A stretch of DNA of 64,000 bases from Immersiella caudata. Its lineage: Eukaryota; Ascomycota; Sordariomycetes; Sordariales; Lasiosphaeriaceae. The notes beneath the pieces are model-generated. The model was not told where the DNA came from. It did no database searches and saw nothing but the letters and a program-made list of their open reading frames with translations. Positions 58,482 to 64,000 of this stretch are shown one piece after another. The stretch covers positions 1,178,001-1,242,000 of the forward strand of contig JAULSU010000001.1 of assembly GCA_030512335.1 (NCBI GenBank), in the 5' to 3' direction. The position numbers and the translations under genes are program-made. Within the stretch, counting starts at the first letter, position 1. The number at the start of each line of letters is the position of its first letter.

Positions 58482-59156
58482 TCACTTCTTCCCAGAAACC
58501 TCCACCACCTTCTTCTCGACTTCCTTCACCTTCTCCTCTCCCCCTCCCAGCGCCCCAACCACACCCGCCTTCTCCTTCCCTCCCCAATGATGCCAGTTGA
58601 GATATCGGTAGCCCTGAGTCAACTGCGCTGCCTCGTTGATAAAGTGGCATCCAAACAGCAGGTAGTTTTTCGGCGTGACAGCCAGCGAGTAGCGCATAAA
58701 GGTAGCCGAGTAGATGACGAGTGCGAAGGTCATTTTGCCCGAGATAAGATCGGGGCTCTTTTGGGTGTCTGCAACGGCGGCTACAGGGATCCCGAAGTTC
58801 GAGACGGGCCCCCAGAAGTCTGGGAGGTGGTTAGTTTAGACATTGGAGAGTGAGGGGGGAAAGGGTGTAGAAGGTAGGCCCGGCGGCGAAGGAGTGTTGG
58901 AAATGAATGAACGAAACAATGATCCAGTAGCCGTTAAGCTCGACACATTGTCTGCGAGGTTGGCGTGGACAGTGAGGCTCATAGCTTTGGAAGTGAGAGG
59001 CTATGAGACTGGACAGTCGATGACGAAATAGAAGCTGGCGCTGCCGAGACACATGATTGGAGACCAGGAAAGGGAGTCCTTACGGGTTGAGCAGACATAA
59101 TTTAGAACTGGATGAGCTCGGATTTTCGCATTGATGGATCTGACAAATGCGGCCAT
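58482..59156 (-). CDS. MPC1: Mitochondrial pyruvate carrier subunit 1
   Basis: Subunit of the inner-membrane MPC1/MPC2-type pyruvate importer. The model is complement(join(58482..58819, 59084..59156)), 136 residues. Exon 1 codes MAAFVRSINAKIRAHPVLNY then VCST. A 264 nt intron (GTAAGG donor, CTCCCAG acceptor, phase 1) is the longest in any gene of the window. Exon 2 resumes HFWGPVSNFGIPVAAVAD. It carries SGKMTFALVIYSATFMRYSL, TPKNYLLFGCHFINEAAQLT and QGYRYLNWH, the MPC1 helices and loop. A Lys/Glu/Val-rich tail of about 33 residues follows and is longer than in yeast Mpc1. The HFWGP and PKNYLL stretches fix the family. NEAAQL-x-QG favours MPC1 over MPC2. Confidence 0.93.
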
Positions 59157-59646
59157 GTTGAAGTCGGTGCCGCTAGATGCGCGGATGCGAGTTGATGGTT
59201 TCGGCGGCGGGATCGGGAGTCAAACCAAGCAGTCGGAGTCGGAGGCACGGACCTGGTTCGCTGAGTGAGCCTGAACTTACACCAGAATGCACACGAGGGG
59301 CATCGTCACGTGGGGAAAGACGGATCATCAACAATTGCGACAAGGTGCAATGAACGTTGCTAAATAACTGCTAGCCGTTCATTGTCTTGCATCCGATCTG
59401 TCATTGTGCTCAAAACTGCCCCGCCCATCTCTCAGTACGGCCAGATACATGTTGCCGTCTCAGCCCAAGCCAGTTTTGCAGAACCCCTGAACGCCGCCGA
59501 ATTCCACACTCCGAAAGAAAGGGCAAGGCGTCTATCGCGACCGCCAAAACTGCTGAAAGTCGGGATTCTACCGTGGACCTCCCAAGGCCAGCCGTCTGTT
59601 TATTCGTGGTCGGGGTATCGTCAACATAGACCAAAAGTCGTTATCT
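59157..59646. other. Spacer between SmB and MPC1 (same strand)
   Basis: 490 nt holding the MPC1 promoter and the SmB 3' flank. No other feature seen. Confidence 0.55.
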
Positions 59647-60542
59647 TCATCCCCGTCGAGGCGGGTTAAATCCGGGAGGGGCGCCTCCAGGAGGGAATCC
59701 AGGAGGGAAGCCGGGCGCACCGCCAGGGAATCCTGCAGGAGGGAAACCGCCTGGTGGGCCAGGGAAGCCAGGTGGCGGAGCTAGAAGCAATGTGTTAGCA
59801 AAATGTGAAGAGCCAAAAATGGTGGGCAACTTACGTCCTCCGCGACCAGGGAAACCACCGGGAGCACCAGGGAAGCCAGGGAACGGCGGGGGCGCACCAC
59901 CAACGCCGGCAGCTGGGCCAGCAAGTGATATGGGCGCCGCCGCGCCCCGTCCAGCAGGTCGCGCAACACCAGGTCCAGCTGCGAGGGCTGAGGGAATACC
60001 GCCGGAAGTTGACTTCCCAAGGCGAGCGCTGGGATCCGCAGGGGGCGGCGACTCAACCGAGAGGGACACGATATGTGCGCCGCGGACGATCGTCAGGCCC
60101 AAGGTTCGCTTCTCTTCTTGCTCAACAGTTTGGGCGGTGGACGATGCGCCAGGGGCGGCGGGCTTGGCCTGCTTGCGCTTGACACGTCGGAACTCTTCGG
60201 TATCGGCGAGGACGAGGTTCATGTGCTGTGATAATTAGCAGGAATACACATAGACATCATGGGGGGAAGGCGCATACCTTGTCGAAGGCGAGCATCTGGC
60301 CGGTCATCTGGCGGCCGTCATTCAGGGTGACACGCATCCGGAAGTTGATCTAAAGAGCCAGTTAGCCTGGCCGTTCCCGTGCGATTCCTTATCGTTCTGG
60401 CGGGCTGCGATATACGTACGTATCCGGCCTAGAGGTAGAATGGCTTGTCAGTCTACTGGTGTCAACGAGGGCACTCAACGCGGTCAGGACTAGGGGGCCG
60501 AGCGCGACTCACCATCTTGCCCTGCTTGTTGGTCGCCGACAT
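59647..60542 (-). CDS. SMB1: Small nuclear ribonucleoprotein SmB/SmB'
   Basis: Core Sm-ring protein of the U1, U2, U4 and U5 snRNPs. The model is complement(join(59647..59780, 59835..60225, 60278..60349, 60420..60428, 60513..60542)), 211 residues. Exon 1 is MSATNKQGKM. Exon 2 is only 9 nt (GCC GGA TAC, AGY). Exon 3 gives INFRMRVTLNDGRQMTGQML (Sm1 motif). Exon 4 begins HMNLVLADTEEFRRVKRKQ and carries the Sm2 motif TLGLTIVRGAHIVSLSVESP. The C-terminal 90 residues are Gly/Pro/Phe-rich PPGFPG repeats, as in SmB/SmN tails. Intron 4 (59781-59834) is 54 nt and has no stop in the reading frame, so its retention would only insert 18 residues. It is divergent from RPL11. Confidence 0.93.
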
Positions 60543-60953
60543 GATTGCGGCGGGTGGCTACTGAGTAGCTCCTCTTGTTCTCAAAAATTGGTTTTGTTTG
60601 ACAAAGTTCTTGTAACTTCGTCAGCGCGGTCTCTGAGGGGCTCTGGGAGCTTCAAAGTCTCGCAAGGTATGGATGGATGGAGACCAAATCAAAATCGAAA
60701 TTTGGACGCGAGGCTGCAAGGCTCGAGCTCTCGCCCCAGCACACCCACTTCCCCACACCCACCAGCCACATGCTTGGCCCCACTGTTCAAGCCACCGTCC
60801 CCCACCAGCGAACGAACGCCAGCCCCACATGCACACACAATCCAAGCCCTATGGAAAATCTCCAACAAAAATTGGCCAACGGAAAACTCCTGGAAATCAT
60901 CACGACAACCACCTTCCTAGTCACCAGATTCCCGACTAACCACCACAGCTAAA
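60543..60953. promoter_or_regulatory. Divergent promoter region SmB / RPL11
   Basis: 411 nt between two divergent ATG codons. The half next to RPL11 is very C/A-rich (CACACCCACTTCCCCACACC), as is common for fungal ribosomal-protein leaders. No defined element is assigned. Confidence 0.4.
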
Positions 60954-61591
60954 ATGGTGCGCCACCACTTCCGGATACTTTTCGAGCCTTTTCCAATTGC
61001 TAACACAAAACGAACAGTCTGAGAAGGCCCAGAACCCCATGCGCGAGCTTCGCATTCAGAAGCTCGTGCTCAACATCTCGGTCGGCGAGTCTGGTGACAG
61101 ACTGACCAGAGCCGCCAAAGTGCTCGAGCAGCTGAGCGGTCAGACTCCCGTCTACAGTATGTCTACGACTTTTCCCTCTGAAAAACTGGCCAAATTCTCA
61201 CTCTCTCGCGATAGGCAAGGCCCGCTACACCGTCCGTACCTTCGGTATCCGCCGTAACGAAAAGATTGCCGTCCACGTCACCGTCCGTGGCCCCAAGGCC
61301 GAGGAGATTCTCGAGCGTGGCCTCAAGGTCAAGGAGTACGAGCTCCGCAAACGCAACTTCAGCGAGACTGGCAACTTCGGCTTCGGCATCAGCGAGCACA
61401 TCGATCTCGGCATCAAGTACGACCCCGGTATCGGTATCTACGGCATGGACTTCTACTGCTGCATGACCCGCCCCGGTGAGCGCGTTGCCCGCCGCCGTCG
61501 CTGCAAGGGCCGCATCGGCGCTGGTCACCGCATCACCCGTGACGACACCGTTAGGTGGTTCAAGCAGCGCTTCGACGCCATTGTCCGCTAA
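60954..61591 (+). CDS. RPL11: 60S ribosomal protein L11 (uL5)
   Basis: Large-subunit protein that binds 5S rRNA with L5. The model is join(60954..60956, 61018..61156, 61215..61591), 172 residues. The first coding exon is just the ATG. The 61 nt intron (GTGCGC donor, GCTAAC branch, AACAG acceptor) joins it to SEKAQNPMRELRIQKLVLN, the normal N-terminus. Exon 2 ends QLSGQTPVY, and a phase-1 intron (GTATGT to GATAG) leads to SKARYTVRTFGIRRNEKIAV. It continues through RGPKAEEILERGLKVKEYEL, NFGFGISEHIDLGIKYDPG and GIYGMDFYCCMTRPGERVAR to RWFKQRFDAIVR. Length and sequence are those of the eukaryotic uL5 family. Confidence 0.97.
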
Positions 61592-62419
61592 ATTACTTTC
61601 TGCGGGCATGGACGAGGCTTGGTTGAGGAGTATGGACAATATGGGCATCTCATGGGCGCGAGGAGTTATGGCTCGGTATCACGGTATCTCTGGAAAAGGA
61701 GGTTTGCCGATTCGGAGGAAAATACAGGATGGTTTTTCTCGGGACATGTAAATGCATGACGATACATTTGACGAGCTTTCTCGTCAATCCAGCTCGATCT
61801 GCTCAGTTGAGCCACGGCCTCAGAGACCGACCGGCGTTATGCCGGCTTACCAGTTCCTCATTGCGTGATACCAATTACATTTGTGCCCTTCGGGCGCTCT
61901 CGCGCCACAGGCGCCGTTACCTCACCCCCACCTGTCTCTTGGTTTGTGCTTGAGAACTCAGTTCTGCTGACCGAAAACCCGGTTAGCTTGTGCCAGGAGA
62001 GTCATTGTGATTGCTGGAGCTCTGTCACATCACTCGGACAGGACACACGGAGCACTGTCACCGAACAAAACATCTCGGCGAAGGTTGCGGAAGATTACGA
62101 ATATCATTGTCGAAATATCTGAGCAAGTAGAACAGCATTTACGAAGATCCATTATCATTCTTTCATTGCCGCATGTCCCAATCATGTCTTCATACAAAGG
62201 TCCTGTGATTCCCTTCGCATCTAAATGCCCAAATTCCTGCTTCAAAATGCCGCCTAAATCATGAATGGTTGCGTCTGGTCGTTTTCACATGCCACAATCA
62301 GGGCGTGCGTGTTAGCCCCCTCGCATACCTCGTTATCTGAAAGCAAAGGCCATAGCTCTGGCCGGATGTTGCAGAGCAATTAAGAACGCGAATAAGGAAA
62401 TGTTTGACGGTCTTGAGCG
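61592..62419. other. Convergent 3' spacer between RPL11 and last gene
   Basis: 828 nt with no supported gene, RNA or repeat. Confidence 0.6.
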
Positions 62420-64000
62420 TCAAACCGAGAGGATTCTACTGTCGGATATGGACGAAGGACCAGCCGCGAAACATCCCAACGGTGGCGCCAACCGTCTTTG
62501 TCTCTGAGTCATGTGCATGTCAATCAACAGATCGACCAGCGTCTCCGCGTCCATTCGAAGGGAGGCCAATTGTGTCTCGTTGCTCTGGAGATCACGGCCA
62601 TCAGCGCGCGGAAGCCTGTAGGCCGCAAAAACGACACCGCGATTGGGAGGTGTTCGCTTTCGATCTCGCGAGGTGCCCTCGGCGGGTCCTTTGTCGGTGG
62701 GCTTTGAGCGCCTGCCGAGGCTGTGGCCTGTGTAGAATGAGCAGCTGTATCCTCGGGAGAACTCCTCGGCGGTGACGTTCTCGCAGCGATACTCGAGCCA
62801 ACCCTCAGTTCGCAGGACCTTGAGATGCACCGACTCTGAGATCCGGAACGGGGATTTGATATATGGCAATCCGTAGGCAGCTAGAAGCCGCCCTGTCATT
62901 TCGACCCGTTGGGTACCGTTCGTGGTGCGGGACGATGATAGCTCTTCTGGAGCGATTGATGAGCTAGTGCTGCCCATGCGGTTTGGCCAAAGGTTGACGA
63001 CATAAACCAAATCAAACCTGTACCTCCCTGCAATTCTAGCCGCCTCGAACGCGGCAGCGGTTGCCGGCCGAGTGGCCAACGGAGGGGAAAGCGTCAGGAG
63101 CCGAGTGCCAGCCGATACCTGTGGAGAGAGAACCAAGCCAGGGGGATCCGGAGGCAGTGCGCAGCTCGGAGGCTTCGATGACAGAGGAAGTCTTGCGAGC
63201 GGGACGGAAGTATCACCGGCAACGTCATCGTCGCTGAGCGAGAGGAAATCGCTGACGCTCGGTTCCCTAGATGTGGGGTGATGTCGACGGGACTGGGCTG
63301 ACTTCTCCTCACGTTTCTCGTTGCCTGCAGACGTGGCTTCCTTCGACGGTGGATCGAACTTGGGCATTGATTTGGAAACACCAAAGCTGGAGCAGCTGAC
63401 AGATCTTCGCAACGGCGGCTTGGCTTCCTTGGACAGGCTCGTGAAGGCACCAAGGCTCCTTGGTCTCTGAGGTTGGGTGCACTGGTCCATCTCCGAGCTG
63501 TCGGACTCGTAGCTCAGCAAAGGTGAAAGTTTAGGAGAAGGCTCCGGCGTCAGCTCTTCAGGTGGAGGGGTCGCCGAGATTCTGGTTGCCGGAAGACCAG
63601 TTTGGTAGCCCTGCTTAGTAGAAGCGAACGACTTATCGTACTCAGCAGACGGTGGGGGAGTGATTGGGTGCTGGTGGCGGCGAGGCGCCGAACGGACGTC
63701 TTGCACCTCCTCAAATTGTCGCTGTCTATTCGACTGTGCCTTCGGGGATATCGAACCAGACCTTGAGCGAGACTCAAGCTTGATCGCTGTGCGGCTTCTC
63801 GGGGTGTTGGCGAAGCTGAATTCCAATAGCTCCCCAAGCGAGGCCAACGAAGCAGGCCTGCGCGCGGGGCTCAGAGAGGATGATCGCTTCGGTATCCGGG
63901 GAGGTCGACTTATGCTCGTCCTGGGCGTAGGTTCCTCTTCGAGCGTCTGTGTGAGAGACATAAGGCGGGGTGTTCCAGGGGTCTCCGGAAGACTTTGTGA
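62420..64000 (-). CDS. Unrecognised Ser/Pro-rich protein, probably 5'-incomplete
   Basis: At least 513 residues from ATG 63961. The frame stays open to the window edge, and those 13 extra codons (SQSLPETPGTPRL) look protein-like, so the true start may lie to the right. I do not recognise the family. The N-terminal 270 residues are disordered Ser/Pro/Arg-rich with many SP and TP sites (RPPRIPKRSSSLSPARRPAS, TPPPEELTPEPSPKLSP), as in a phosphorylated regulator. A compact region starts near residue 300: RPATAAAFEAARIAGRYRFD, LVYVVNLWPNRMG, GRLLAAYGLPYIKSPFRISE, HLKVLRTEGWLEYRCE, FSRGYSCSFYTGHS and RGVVFAAYRLP. It ends with a helix (AETLVDLLIDMHMTQRQRR). It looks like an alpha/beta sensor-type fold, but that is a guess. 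Confidence 0.75.
   Translation of the reverse strand, partial: SQSLPETPGTPRLMSLTQTLEEEPTPRTSISRPPRIPKRSSSLSPARRPASLASLGELLEFSFANTPRSRTAIKLESRSRSGSISPKAQSNRQRQFEEVQDVRSAPRRHQHPITPPPSAEYDKSFASTKQGYQTGLPATRISATPPPEELTPEPSPKLSPLLSYESDSSEMDQCTQPQRPRSLGAFTSLSKEAKPPLRRSVSCSSFGVSKSMPKFDPPSKEATSAGNEKREEKSAQSRRHHPTSREPSVSDFLSLSDDDVAGDTSVPLARLPLSSKPPSCALPPDPPGLVLSPQVSAGTRLLTLSPPLATRPATAAAFEAARIAGRYRFDLVYVVNLWPNRMGSTSSSIAPEELSSSRTTNGTQRVEMTGRLLAAYGLPYIKSPFRISESVHLKVLRTEGWLEYRCENVTAEEFSRGYSCSFYTGHSLGRRSKPTDKGPAEGTSRDRKRTPPNRGVVFAAYRLPRADGRDLQSNETQLASLRMDAETLVDLLIDMHMTQRQRRLAPPLGCFAAGPSSISDSRILSV

Overview
The window is nuclear DNA from a filamentous ascomycete (Pezizomycotina, most likely Sordariomycetes). 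The evidence is the 50-70 nt introns with GTRNGT donors and CTAAC branch sites, the fungal-type genes (POL5, UTP20, ZIM17, DRN1), and an alpha-factor-like pheromone precursor with seven identical Cys-bridged decapeptide repeats ending in Trp. I cannot name the species. Exon structures below were joined by hand from splice signals, phase and known family sequence. Every multi-exon model sums to a whole number of codons.

Layout. 1-1261 (-): 5' part of POL5, running off the left edge. 1262-7818: gene-poor DNA with a 21-base G run. 7819-9717 (+): CDC25/nimT phosphatase. 11053-12741 (+): DRN1/CWF19L1. 13116-13427 (-): a very divergent RPB12-like zinc ribbon, divergent from UTP20 (13858-21707, +). 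22140-22820 (-): ZIM17. 23733-26375 (+): CUL3. 28731-29519 (+): unrecognised Ala/Pro-rich protein with a C-terminal Cys cluster. 31342-32595 (-): ERG6-like methyltransferase. 35278-36252 (+): orphan ORF behind a good TATA box. 37890-38816 (+): alpha-type pheromone precursor. 40508-41415 (-): DUF1640/MCUR1-like mitochondrial protein. 42302-45002 (-): NOP2, ten exons, divergent from clathrin heavy chain (45633-50852, +). 51627-55817 (-): pyruvate carboxylase, ten exons including 8, 12 and 21 nt microexons. 58482-59156 (-): MPC1. 59647-60542 (-): SmB with a 9 nt exon. 60954-61591 (+): RPL11, whose first coding exon is only ATG. 62420-64000 (-): unrecognised Ser/Pro-rich protein, probably cut by the right edge.

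Most genes are single-copy housekeeping genes: ribosome biogenesis (POL5, UTP20, NOP2, RPL11), splicing (DRN1, SmB), cell cycle and ubiquitin (CDC25, CUL3), trafficking (clathrin), and pyruvate metabolism (PYC beside MPC1). The lineage-specific material is the pheromone precursor, the Cys-cluster protein, the orphan ORF, the ERG6-like enzyme and several intergenic repeats. I see no transposon, tRNA, rRNA or CRISPR array. The most unusual signals are the run of microexons in PYC, the diverged RPB12-like protein, and a cryptic eighth Cys-bridged unit in the pheromone precursor.
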